The notes beneath the pieces are model-generated. The model did not search any database, was not told the DNA's origin, and saw only the letters and a list, made by a program, of their open reading frames with translations. Shown piece after piece: positions 26,673 to 35,557 of a stretch of 64,000 bases of DNA (positions are counted from its first letter, which is position 1; each line of letters starts with the position of its first letter). This stretch comes from Sinorhizobium sojae CCBAU 05684 (GTDB lineage Bacteria; Pseudomonadota; Alphaproteobacteria; Rhizobiales; Rhizobiaceae), in the NCBI RefSeq assembly GCF_002288525.1, contig NZ_CP023068.1, forward strand, positions 1,922,001 through 1,986,000. The letters run 5' to 3'. A program made the translations under genes and the position numbers.

Positions 26673-27124
26673 TGCCTTTCCCCCCGTCGGCGCCGCGCCG
26701 CTCGGGCGGCGCGGTCAAGCAAGCCCCGAAGGACACGCAGTTCCTCCGGGTCGAGTTCGGCAAAAAGCGCCGCCTCGTGCGCCTGCACGGCGGATTCGGC
26801 CCGTTGCCACAGCTCCCGTCCTTCCGCCGTTACCTGCAGCGCATAGGCGCGGCGGTCCGATTCGACCGGCGTGCGTTCAACGGCGCCCATTCCCTCCAGT
26901 TCGTCCACGACAAGCACGACGCCGGAGCGCTTGATATTCAGGATCTGCGAAAGCTGGGTCTGCGAGATGCCGGGGCTCGCCATGATAACCGCAAGCGCCG
27001 AGAACGTGCCGACCCGCAGGCCCAGTGTTGCGAGCGTCTCGCTCACGTCCTCCTGGACGGGAATGAAGGCCCGCTTCATGTTGTAGCCGACGAACTGGCG
27101 CAGCAGCCTATCGTCCGGCTCCAC
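26669..27124 (-). CDS. MarR-family regulator of the hydroxycinnamate operon
   Basis: The 151-residue protein has the MarR winged HTH: GISQTQLSQILNIKRSGVVL as the recognition region, the wing with ERTPVESDRRAYALQVTAEG, and C-terminal dimer helices. Relatives (CouR, HcaR) repress hydroxycinnamate genes and release DNA when the CoA thioester binds. It sits inside the operon it probably controls. The start is GTG 27124 without a strong ribosome-binding site; a slightly longer N-terminus is possible. A candidate operator is at 31729-31751. Confidence 0.85.
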   Translation of the reverse strand: MEPDDRLLRQFVGYNMKRAFIPVQEDVSETLATLGLRVGTFSALAVIMASPGISQTQLSQILNIKRSGVVLVVDELEGMGAVERTPVESDRRAYALQVTAEGRELWQRAESAVQAHEAALFAELDPEELRVLRGLLDRAARAARRRRGERQ

Positions 27125-27175
27125 GGAATCCGTGACTGGATCGGAATTGGCGGTCGCAGAAATGGTCGGGCCTCC

Positions 27176-28498
27176 TCAGTTCGCGACGACATCAACCAGC
27201 CAGTAGCTCAGGGCCGGAAAGCTGATGATGACGGCAATGCGGGTGAATTCGGCAATGATGAACGGCAGCGTGCCTCGGAAGATCTCGATCATGGGAATAT
27301 CCTTGGCCAGGGCCGAGATGACGAAGAGGTTCATGCCCACCGGCGGGGTGATCAGGCCCATTTCGACGACGATGAGGGAGATGATGCCGAACCACATTGC
27401 CAGGTGCTCGGGGGTCAGGCCGAAATCGAGCGCCATGATCGTCGGGAAGAAGACGGGCACGGTCAACAGGATCATCGAGAGGCTGTCCATCAGGCAGCCC
27501 ATGACGAGGTAGAAGACGACCATCGAGAGCAGGATCAACATCGGCGGAATGCCCGAGCCGGCAAAGAACTCGGCCACCTCGACCGGCATGCGGCTGAGCG
27601 CCAGCGCCACGTTGAACAGATCGGCCCCGAAGACGATCGCAAAGATCATTGCGGTCGATCCGGCGGTGTCGACAAGGCTGTCGATGACCTTCCGGCGGGT
27701 GAGCTTGCCCTTGAGTCGCCCGAGGATAAGGGTCAGTACCACGCCGATCGCCGCGCCTTGAGCCGGGGTGAAGAAGCCGCCATAGATTCCACCGAGGACG
27801 ATCACGAAGATCAGGGCCACGTGCCAGATGTCGCGCAGCGAGCGGAGCCGCTGACGCAAGTTCGCCCGTTCACTGGTCGGCCCCTCTTCGGGATAGAGCC
27901 GCACATAGACCGAAATGGCGAGGATGAAGCCGATAACGGCCAATATGCCGGGTATGGTCGCGGCGAGGAACAGCTTGACGATGTTCTGCTCGGTCAGAAG
28001 CGCATAGATGATCAGCACCACCGAGGGTGGGATGAGGATCCCGAGCGTTCCCCCCGCCGCCAGCGCGCCGGAGGAAAGTGCGCTGGAGAAGCCGTGCTTG
28101 CGCATCTCCGGCATGGCCACGCGCGTCATGGTCGAGGCGGTTGCGAGCGACGAGCCCGAGATCGAGCCGAATAGCGCGCAGCCGGCGACCGCCGCCATCG
28201 CAAGACCTCCTTGCAGATGCCCGATCCAGGACCGCGCCGCGGCGAAGATCGATGCGGAGATGCCGGAATTCGTCGCCAGATGTCCCATCAGGATGAAGAG
28301 CGGGACGACGGCGAAGTCGTAGGACATGAATTTGTCGACCCAGGCCGTATTCAGATAGGCCATCAGCCCCGCTGCCGAGCTCAACTGGACGTAGCCCACC
28401 GCGCCCACCAGCCCCATGGCGAGGGCGATCGGCATGCGAATGAAGATCAGCATAAAGAGCGCTACAACCAGGAGGATGGCGATTGCAAAAGGCGTCAT
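27176..28498 (-). CDS. TRAP transporter large permease (DctM type)
   Basis: The 440-residue protein is all membrane, with about 12 hydrophobic segments and the DctM hallmarks GSISGSSLATASTMTRVAMP, GILIPPSVVLIIYALLTEQ and ITPPVGMNLFVISALAKD. With the DctQ and DctP partners it forms a sodium- or proton-driven importer for an organic acid, here probably an aromatic acid. It overlaps the DctQ stop by four bases. Confidence 0.93.
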   Translation of the reverse strand: MTPFAIAILLVVALFMLIFIRMPIALAMGLVGAVGYVQLSSAAGLMAYLNTAWVDKFMSYDFAVVPLFILMGHLATNSGISASIFAAARSWIGHLQGGLAMAAVAGCALFGSISGSSLATASTMTRVAMPEMRKHGFSSALSSGALAAGGTLGILIPPSVVLIIYALLTEQNIVKLFLAATIPGILAVIGFILAISVYVRLYPEEGPTSERANLRQRLRSLRDIWHVALIFVIVLGGIYGGFFTPAQGAAIGVVLTLILGRLKGKLTRRKVIDSLVDTAGSTAMIFAIVFGADLFNVALALSRMPVEVAEFFAGSGIPPMLILLSMVVFYLVMGCLMDSLSMILLTVPVFFPTIMALDFGLTPEHLAMWFGIISLIVVEMGLITPPVGMNLFVISALAKDIPMIEIFRGTLPFIIAEFTRIAVIISFPALSYWLVDVVAN

Positions 28499-29037
28499 GA
28501 AGAGGTCCCTATCCGGAAAGTGCTAGGGAACAGCGCTGCAAGTCCCTGCAGGGCAGCAACGACGGCCGACAGGCCGGTGCCCAGGACCGCCGGAATGTAG
28601 ACCCACCAGATCGGGGCGCTGAGGAGCATGGTCCGGTCGCCGTAGCCACGCACTTCGACCATGCCCTGGAAGAGCCGCCAGCACAGAAGGCCCCAGGCCA
28701 GCCCGAAGACCAGCGTCCAGATCGCGTCAATGGTCCGGTTGGCCGCACCCGGCAACCAGTTGGTGAACACGTCGACCATGACATGTCCCCTCGCCAACTG
28801 GCACAGCGGCAGAAACAATGAGGCGCAGGCTGCGCAGGAGAGTTCCACCAATTCGAACTCGCCGCGGATGGCGCCAAGGCCCAGGGTGGCACTGGCAACT
28901 GATAGGGTCACCATCAAGGCAGCGCCGAGAACGACCAGCCCGCCGAGACCTGCGAGCGCTGTACAGGAGACATGGAGCAGCTGGAACAGGAGGGAGTCTC
29001 CCTCCTGTTCGCCCCCGATGGGAAGGCGTTCCGCCAT
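28495..29037 (-). CDS. TRAP transporter small permease (DctQ type)
   Basis: The 180-residue protein has four transmembrane segments with the DctQ pattern: FELVELSCAACASLFLPLCQ and ARGHVMVDVFTNWLP, then WWVYIPAVLGTGLSAVVA. It links the substrate-binding protein to DctM. Its start lies two bases after the dctP-like stop and it overlaps dctM by four bases. Confidence 0.9.
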   Translation of the reverse strand: MAERLPIGGEQEGDSLLFQLLHVSCTALAGLGGLVVLGAALMVTLSVASATLGLGAIRGEFELVELSCAACASLFLPLCQLARGHVMVDVFTNWLPGAANRTIDAIWTLVFGLAWGLLCWRLFQGMVEVRGYGDRTMLLSAPIWWVYIPAVLGTGLSAVVAALQGLAALFPSTFRIGTSS

Positions 29038-29039
29038 GG

Positions 29040-30080
29040 TCAGCCCCCGTCGAGCAGTTCGTTCGCACGGGCCATGATTGCGGCGCCGTCATGGCCCGCA
29101 TCGTTGAGCTTGGCGATCCAGGCGTCATAGATCGGCGCCGCGGCCTCGCGCCAGGCCGCGACTTCCTCGACCGGAATCTCGACGATCTGATTGCCCTGCT
29201 TCTCGACCACCGACTTGCCGAAGGCCTCGAATTCATCGAACTGCTTGCCGAGCCGATGCGACAGGGCCATGCCGGACGCCGCGTCGATGACGCCGCGCAG
29301 ATCGTCCGAAAGGCTTTCGTATCTGGCCTGGTTCATGACCAGTGCAAAGGTATTGGCATAGAGCCCGCGTGCCGCCGGCGCCGGCGCCGCGCTGTAGGAT
29401 GTCAACTCCTGCAGCTTGAAGGCCGGTACGACCTCATAGGGCAGGCAACAACCGTCGATCACGCCGTTCGAGAGGCCCACCACCATTTCCGTTACCGGGA
29501 AGAAGACCACCTCCGCGCCGAGATTGGCCAGGAGATCACCGGTCGACTGGTTGGGCGCCCTGAGCTTCAGGCCCTTCAGATCGGCCTTGCTTCGCACTGG
29601 CGCGTCGCGGGTGTGCAGCTTACCGCCATCATGGGTGTGGAAGGCCAGGACCTTCATGCCGCGGTATTCGTTCTGGCCGAACTCGTCCATCAGCTTGTGC
29701 ATGGCCACCGAGGTTTTCTCGGCGTTGGTCACCATGAAGGGGTTCGCCATGGTCTCGGCAACCGGAAACCGGCCGGGCGTATAGACCGGCAACGTCCAGG
29801 CGATGTCGCAAATGCCCTGCCGCGTCTGGTCGGCAAGTTGCGGCGGCTTGCCGCCAAGCTGCATGGCCGGGAAGATCTGCACCTCAATCGCCCCGTTCGA
29901 GGCCGCGGTCAGTTCGGCGGCCCAGGGCTCGAAAAACTTCGTCTGCATCGGCGCAACGCCCGGCAGGAAGTGATGCAGCCGAAGGGTCACCTCGGCGGCA
30001 TGCGCCCGCGTCAGGATTGCGGGCGCGGCTAGCGCCGCCCCGATCGACGCTAAAATCGTCCGTCTCGTAAAGCTGGCCAT
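29040..30080 (-). CDS. TRAP transporter substrate-binding protein (DctP type)
   Basis: The 346-residue periplasmic protein begins MASFTRRTILASIGAALAAP, a Tat/Sec-like signal, followed by VTLRLHHFLPG and the DctP-family (PF03480) core with KGLKLRAPNQSTGDLLANLGA and the conserved Arg that usually binds a substrate carboxylate. Likely ligand: a hydroxycinnamate or related aromatic acid, inferred from the operon. It is followed at once by the small and large permeases. Confidence 0.9.
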   Translation of the reverse strand: MASFTRRTILASIGAALAAPAILTRAHAAEVTLRLHHFLPGVAPMQTKFFEPWAAELTAASNGAIEVQIFPAMQLGGKPPQLADQTRQGICDIAWTLPVYTPGRFPVAETMANPFMVTNAEKTSVAMHKLMDEFGQNEYRGMKVLAFHTHDGGKLHTRDAPVRSKADLKGLKLRAPNQSTGDLLANLGAEVVFFPVTEMVVGLSNGVIDGCCLPYEVVPAFKLQELTSYSAAPAPAARGLYANTFALVMNQARYESLSDDLRGVIDAASGMALSHRLGKQFDEFEAFGKSVVEKQGNQIVEIPVEEVAAWREAAAPIYDAWIAKLNDAGHDGAAIMARANELLDGG

Positions 30081-30126
30081 CGATATTCCTCCCTCTATCT
30101 CGACCTACCACTCTGGCTATTGCGTT

Positions 30127-30921
30127 CTATCGGAATTCCGGCTTCCGCTTTTCGAGGAAGGCCCGCAGGCCTTCCTGCGCATCCGCACTGGTCTGCGACA
30201 CGGCCGCCGCCAGGCTCTCGGTAAAGAGGCCGTCGCTGCGCGACATGTCGGAGATCCGGCTGATAGCCTGGATCATCATGAAATTCGAAAGCTGGGCGTT
30301 CTCCGCGATCTTCTGCGCCAGCTCGCGCGCGAGCGACATCGCCTCGCCCTCGCCCACTACATAGTGCGTGAGGCCCAATGCCAATCCTTCCTCGGCGCCG
30401 TATTTACGGCCGGTCAGCATCATCTCGCACATCCGGTCGGAGCCGAGGATGCGGCCGATGCGGACGCTGGCACCGCCGCCGACATAGATGCCGCGCCGCC
30501 CCTCCGGCAGCTGGAATATGGCCGAGGGCTCGGCAATCCGCACATGCGTCGAGGCCGCAAGCTCCAGCCCGCCGCCGATGACGGCGCCGTACATGGCCGA
30601 AACAACCGGCAGGCCCGAAAACTGAACGAGATCCATCACCCGGTGCCAGTTGCGCGAATGCCGCATCGTGCCCTCGGCATCGCGGGTCACGTGCTCGCTG
30701 AGGTCGAGCCCCGAACAGAAATGCCCCGCCTTGCCGGTCAGGATGACGACGCGGACTCCCTCGGGCGGCCTCGCAAAGAACGCGTCGATCGCATCAAGCA
30801 GGGCGTCGCACATCGCATTGCGCTTCTCGGGCCGGTTCATGGTCAAAATGGCGAGCGGGCCATCGATCTCGACGGTCAGAATCCGTGCTGCGGCTTTGGG
30901 TTTGACGTGCGCCTGTGACAA
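30127..30921 (-). CDS. Enoyl-CoA hydratase (hydroxycinnamoyl-CoA hydratase)
   Basis: The 264-residue crotonase-fold protein has RPEKRNAMCDALLDAIDAF, GKAGHFCSGLDLSEHV (oxyanion-hole region), and ISAMYGAVIGGGLELAAS followed by LPEGRRGIYVGGGASVRIGR. It should hydrate the double bond of the CoA ester made by the ligase. Whether it only hydrates or also cleaves to an aldehyde cannot be told from sequence; the adjacent SDR and amidohydrolase favour hydration only. Confidence 0.87.
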   Translation of the reverse strand: MSQAHVKPKAAARILTVEIDGPLAILTMNRPEKRNAMCDALLDAIDAFFARPPEGVRVVILTGKAGHFCSGLDLSEHVTRDAEGTMRHSRNWHRVMDLVQFSGLPVVSAMYGAVIGGGLELAASTHVRIAEPSAIFQLPEGRRGIYVGGGASVRIGRILGSDRMCEMMLTGRKYGAEEGLALGLTHYVVGEGEAMSLARELAQKIAENAQLSNFMMIQAISRISDMSRSDGLFTESLAAAVSQTSADAQEGLRAFLEKRKPEFR

Positions 30922-30931
30922 AAGCCATCTC

Positions 30932-31693
30932 CTATTTGATCGGCATGCGCGCGGCCGCGTCCAGGCGGATCACCGAGCCGTTCAGCATTGGATTTTCGAC
31001 GATGCATTGCACCAGCCGGGCGAATTCGTTCGCGTCGCCCATCCTTGAAGGAAACGGCACCGCCTTGAGGATTTCCCCGCGGACATCGTCGGGCAGACCC
31101 GCGCTCATGGCGGTTTCGAAAAGCCCCGGAGCGATGGCCATGACCCGGATGCCGAAACGCGCCAGTTCGCGGGCGGCTGGCAGCGTCATCGAGGCCACTC
31201 CGCCTTTCGAGGCGGAATAGGCGGCCTGCCCGAGCTGCCCGTCTTCATAGGCGATTGAGGCTGTATTGATGATTACACCCCTTGCGCCATCCCCGTCGAG
31301 CCGCTCGGCCGCGGCCATTGCCCGCGCCGCAACGCTCATCACGGTGTAGGTGCCCAGCAGGTTGACCCGCAGCGTGCGCTCGAACGCACCGATGGTAAGG
31401 TTGCCGTCACGCGGCAGGATGCGGGCCGCCGTGCCGATGCCGGCGCAGGAGACGACGACGCGCGGCACGCCGAGCTTGTCCAAGAGGCGACCGAATGCCG
31501 CCTCCACCGCCGCCGCGTCGGAGACGTCGGCGCCCAAGGCCAATCCGCCGATGTCGGCGGTAACAGCCGCTGCCGCGTCCTCGCTCAGATCGATGCAGAC
31601 GACTTTGGCGCCGAGCCCGGCAAGGTGCCGCGCGGTCGCCGCCCCAAGACCGCTGCCCGCTCCCGTCACCACGGCCACGTGCCCTTTGATCAT
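30932..31693 (-). CDS. SDR-family 3-hydroxyacyl-CoA dehydrogenase
   Basis: The 253-residue short-chain dehydrogenase has VTGAGSGLGAATARHLAGLG (NAD site), the SDR catalytic Ser, Tyr and Lys in NTASIAYEDGQLGQAAYSASKGG, and a C-terminus resembling type II 3-hydroxyacyl-CoA dehydrogenases (FPSRMGDANEFARLVQCIVE). It likely oxidises the 3-hydroxy-3-aryl-propanoyl-CoA to the beta-keto ester. It is the first gene after the AT-rich promoter region at 31694-31782. Confidence 0.87.
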   Translation of the reverse strand: MIKGHVAVVTGAGSGLGAATARHLAGLGAKVVCIDLSEDAAAAVTADIGGLALGADVSDAAAVEAAFGRLLDKLGVPRVVVSCAGIGTAARILPRDGNLTIGAFERTLRVNLLGTYTVMSVAARAMAAAERLDGDGARGVIINTASIAYEDGQLGQAAYSASKGGVASMTLPAARELARFGIRVMAIAPGLFETAMSAGLPDDVRGEILKAVPFPSRMGDANEFARLVQCIVENPMLNGSVIRLDAAARMPIK

Positions 31694-31728
31694 CGCATTT
31701 CCTCCCTCATCAATTTGTTATGCAGAAC

Positions 31729-31751
31729 TATTGTTATGTCAATGAACAATA
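31729..31751 (-). promoter_or_regulatory. Inverted repeat, candidate MarR operator of the hydroxycinnamate operon
   Basis: TATTGTT and AACAATA form perfect 7-base arms around a 9-base centre, in an AT-rich gap just upstream of the first operon gene. TTGTTATG also occurs twice as a direct repeat (31715-31722 and 31731-31738, 16 bases apart). Size and dyad fit MarR-type operators such as those of CouR/HcaR; no other inverted repeat of this quality is in the gap. Confidence 0.5.
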
Positions 31752-31782
31752 TTTCAGACTAACAAAATCGATGGCGTTGCTC

Positions 31783-33072
<1,290 letters not shown>

Positions 33073-33131
33073 TCAATGGACTTTTCCGCCAACAAATTGC
33101 ACAAATAGAACATTGACCCAGAAGGAGTTCG

Positions 33132-34019
33132 ATGAAGCGCCCCGTCCCGACCTATGAACTCTATGGCGAAGAATCCGGAGAACGGCCGGAATTTTGGCTG
33201 CACTGCGAGACGATTCCGTCTCGCAGCAGCCTTCACCATTGGGAGATCGGACTGCACCGCCACGAGAATTTCTTTCAGATCCTGTACATCGCCGGCGGCT
33301 CCGGCGATGCGATCTTCGGCGAGCGGACGGAGCCTATTTCGCCGCCGACGGTCATCACCGTCCCGCCGGCCGCAAGTCACGGCTTTCGTTTCTCTCGCGA
33401 CGTGGACGGCTTCGTCTTCACGATTCTCGCATCCCATCTGCCGGCTTCTTCGGGCGGACGAAGCAGGCTGGGCTCGTGGCTCGCTGCACCGCGCCTGGCG
33501 CCGCTCGGTGGTGGAGAAGACGGGCGATATATCGCCGACACATTGAAGCGTCTTGCCGCAGAATGGGAGGCACGGCGCAGCCACCGCACCGTACTCCTCG
33601 ACAGCTATCTGATTACGGTTTTGACCTTGGCGGCACGGCTTGCACAAGCGCCGCCGAACGGGAATGCGCCGGGGGAAACCAATAACGAGCGGCGGATGGA
33701 GCTCTTCGAGGCGCTCCTTCAGCAACATTATCTCTTGCATCGGCCGGCCACCTTCTATGCAAGAGAACTCAGCCTGTCGCCGACGCATCTCAACCGCATC
33801 ACACGGGCGATGACCGGAAAAAGCGTGCAGGAAATCATTGCTGCAAGGCTCCTCACCGCCGCCCGGCGCGAGCTTGTCTTTACCCGCTCAAGCGTGCAGG
33901 AAATCAGCTTCCGTCTGGGCTTTTCCGACCCGGCCTATTTCTCGCGCTTCTTCGTCCGCCACAATGGCATGACGCCGCGCGCCTGGCGGATCGCCGAGCG
34001 GCAGAGGCTTGGGGCGTGA
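33132..34019 (+). CDS. pobR: AraC-family activator of pobA
   Basis: The 295-residue protein has an N-terminal cupin sensor (HHWEIGLHRHENFFQILYIA) and a C-terminal AraC HTH: FYARELSLSPTHLNRITRAM, then FRLGFSDPAYFSRFFVRHNG and MTPRAWR. PobR proteins of this type activate pobA in response to 4-hydroxybenzoate. It is divergent from pobA with 176 bases between, which include a TGACA-CT-TGTCA dyad at 33035-33046 that could be part of the operator. Confidence 0.9.
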   Translation: MKRPVPTYELYGEESGERPEFWLHCETIPSRSSLHHWEIGLHRHENFFQILYIAGGSGDAIFGERTEPISPPTVITVPPAASHGFRFSRDVDGFVFTILASHLPASSGGRSRLGSWLAAPRLAPLGGGEDGRYIADTLKRLAAEWEARRSHRTVLLDSYLITVLTLAARLAQAPPNGNAPGETNNERRMELFEALLQQHYLLHRPATFYARELSLSPTHLNRITRAMTGKSVQEIIAARLLTAARRELVFTRSSVQEISFRLGFSDPAYFSRFFVRHNGMTPRAWRIAERQRLGA

Positions 34020-34058
34020 CCGGCACTGTAGAATCCGTGCATCGCGTTTTGCGAAGGT

Positions 34059-34076
34059 CCCGGCTCGCCAGCCGGG
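34059..34076. terminator. Short GC-rich hairpin between convergent genes
   Basis: CCCGGCT and AGCCGGG form a perfect 7-base stem with a CGCC loop between the pobR stop and the DUF6494 stop. No U tract is present, so it is a possible bidirectional terminator only. Confidence 0.4.
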
Positions 34077-34077
34077 C

Positions 34078-34269
34078 CTAGGGAAGCTCGATCTCTCCGT
34101 CGATTACGTGATTGAGGCCAGTGCCTTCCGCCGTCAGCGTCATGCGGACCTTCAGCGTCTTGCCGCCGACCTGGCCTTCACGCACCGTCTCCTCGATCTT
34201 GCGCTGCGAGGTGACACCGACTTCCTTCAGGAACTTGCGGGTCGACATGTTGAAGGCGTCTTCGCTCAT
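34078..34269 (-). CDS. DUF6494-family small protein
   Basis: The 63-residue protein MSEDAFNMSTRKFLKEVGVT followed by SQRKIEETVREGQVGGKTLK matches DUF6494, a short basic/acidic protein of unknown function widespread in alphaproteobacteria. Start 34269 follows GAGGAG. Just upstream, on the same strand, lies the terminator of the alpha-r14-like sRNA. Confidence 0.85.
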   Translation of the reverse strand: MSEDAFNMSTRKFLKEVGVTSQRKIEETVREGQVGGKTLKVRMTLTAEGTGLNHVIDGEIELP

Positions 34270-34345
34270 GGCAGAACTCCTCTTCGTCCGCATGGGATTG
34301 TAAGGGAAGGCATGCGGTCATGAAAGCGGACGGTGACCCCCGTAC

Positions 34346-34467
34346 CATAGAAAAGACCCCGAGCGCGGAGGAGGCGTCGGGGTCTTTGAACCGATCGGGC
34401 CCGGGAGGAGGGAGTGCAACCGATCGACGTCTTGCGCAAATGGGAGGAGTTGCTGCGCGTTAACGAA
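34346..34467 (-). ncRNA. Alpha-r14-like (cuckoo-type) anti-Shine-Dalgarno small RNA
   Basis: On the minus strand three stem-loops follow one another, each with a CUCCUCC-type loop. Stem 1: GCGCA ... TGCGC around CTCCTCCC (34432-34459). Stem 2: CGATCGG ... CCGATCG around CCTCCTCCC (34390-34427). Stem 3: AAAGACCCCGA/TCGGGGTCTTT arms at 34352-34362 and 34377-34387 around GCCTCCTCCGC, followed on the minus strand by TTTTCT, an intrinsic terminator. A CTATTC -10-like box at 34473-34478 places the 5' end near 34467. This architecture is that of the alpha-r14 family, whose loops pair with ribosome-binding sites. Exact ends are inferred. Confidence 0.75.
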
Positions 34468-34611
34468 GGTGAGAATAGCGCATTCTTTCGCATGAAATTG
34501 TGCCCTGGGTTACAACGCAGCCCCGCAAGGCGCAGACCGACCGGTGTGGACTTGCAGAGGGAGGGGCGCGGCGCCCGAACGGGCGCGGCCGAAACGGGCC
34601 ATGAGATCACA

Positions 34612-34718
34612 ATGATTTTAGGTCGGATCGACCTAAAATCATGAACGTGATCGATTCTAAGAAGTTCGCGCGGGATGCGGGCGGAAAACCGCGCACACTT
34701 TTCCTCATCCCGCGCTAG
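34612..34718. repeat. Rhizobial intergenic palindromic repeat, copy 1
   Basis: It opens with ATGATTTTAGGTC/GACCTAAAATCAT, 13-base perfect arms around GGATC, followed by a GC-rich part GCGCGGGATGCGGGCGGAAA then ACCGCGCACAC and a closing CCCGCGCTAG. The GCGCGGGAT and ATCCCGCGC ends form a second dyad. A second, inverted copy lies at 38242-38336. The final bases abut the stop of the PNPOx-like gene and may act as its terminator. Confidence 0.8.
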
Positions 34719-34723
34719 GGCGC

Positions 34724-35518
34724 TCAGCCCGCGCTCAGCTCGTATCGCCGCTGGTTCTCCAGCAGCACCTCGTCGAGCCCGCGTCCCGGGGCAAAGCCCG
34801 AAAGCCCCTCCGGCACCGGCACATCTGGTGATAGCCGCGAACAGGCCTCGAGCGGGTCGATTACGGTGCGGACTGGAATGACGCCCGCCCAGATCGGCTG
34901 CGCATAGTCCTCCTCGTCATCGCCGACACCTGCCGCGCGCATCTTGGCCGAAGCCTCCTCGATCTCCATGCCGATCACCATCGTCGCCTTGATCTCCTGC
35001 CGCGCCAATGGACGAAGCAGGCGCGCACGTCCCGGATAGAAGCGCTCGATGAGCGCCTCGAGCGCATGCTCCTTTTCATGCTGGTCATCGATGATCCGCG
35101 CCGTACCGAAGCACATGGCCGAGCGGTAGTTCACCGAGTGGTGGAAGCCGGAGCGGGCGAGCACGAGTCCGTCGAGATGGCTGACCGTGAGGCACACGCG
35201 CGCGCCGGCCTTGAGCTGACGCAGCATGCGGCTCGCCGATGAACCGTGCCAGTAAAGCCGGCCGCCCTCGCGCCAGTGTATCGTCGGCGTGCAGAAAGGC
35301 TCGCCGTCGATCGAATAGGCGACATGGCAGAGCATCGCCGCGTCGAGCACCGCATGAACCGCCTCGACGTCGTAGCGCCCACGCTCATGCAACCGTCGCA
35401 GTTTGTTGCGTTCGGAAACGGGATAGGAGCCTGGACTCGCTTCGTTTTCAAGGGGAGGAAGGATCGTATTGCCGGACATGGAATGCTGCGCCTTGTGTTT
35501 ATGAGCCTGCTGGTCCAT
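34724..35518 (-). CDS. Pyridoxamine 5'-phosphate oxidase-family flavin-binding protein
   Basis: The 264-residue protein has a split-barrel FMN-binding domain of the PNPOx-like class: LCHVAYSIDGEPFCTPTIHW, GGRLYWHGSSASRMLRQLKA, then HHSVNYRSAMCFGTARIID. Such proteins often act on flavins or small electron carriers rather than vitamin B6. It is divergent from a MocR regulator whose PLP-binding domain suggests a vitamin B6 link. An alternative start at 35479 (MSGNTILPP) would remove a 13-residue His/Lys-rich N-terminus. Confidence 0.8.
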   Translation of the reverse strand: MDQQAHKHKAQHSMSGNTILPPLENEASPGSYPVSERNKLRRLHERGRYDVEAVHAVLDAAMLCHVAYSIDGEPFCTPTIHWREGGRLYWHGSSASRMLRQLKAGARVCLTVSHLDGLVLARSGFHHSVNYRSAMCFGTARIIDDQHEKEHALEALIERFYPGRARLLRPLARQEIKATMVIGMEIEEASAKMRAAGVGDDEEDYAQPIWAGVIPVRTVIDPLEACSRLSPDVPVPEGLSGFAPGRGLDEVLLENQRRYELSAG

Positions 35519-35532
35519 GACTGCACCATCCG

Positions 35533-35554
35533 ATTGGTCCAGAATAGAGCCAAT
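35533..35554. promoter_or_regulatory. Inverted repeat between the PNPOx-like gene and the MocR gene
   Basis: ATTGG and CCAAT lie 12 bases apart (ATTGGTCCAGAATAGAGCCAAT, 22 bases; arms only are listed as key residues) in the 39-base divergent gap. This is the expected site for the divergent MocR regulator, which often binds ATTGG-type half sites, but the match is short. Confidence 0.35.
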
Positions 35555-35557
35555 TCA

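Noticed and set aside
26672..28174. 500-codon plus-strand frame over MarR and TRAP permease genes
   Set aside because: The translation is dominated by charged residues (Asp, Arg, His, Glu) and is the complement of well-supported membrane-protein codons.
30127..30921. Calling the crotonase a feruloyl-CoA hydratase/lyase (vanillin-forming)
   Set aside because: No aldehyde dehydrogenase accompanies it, whereas an SDR dehydrogenase and amidohydrolase do; these fit hydration followed by deacetylation.
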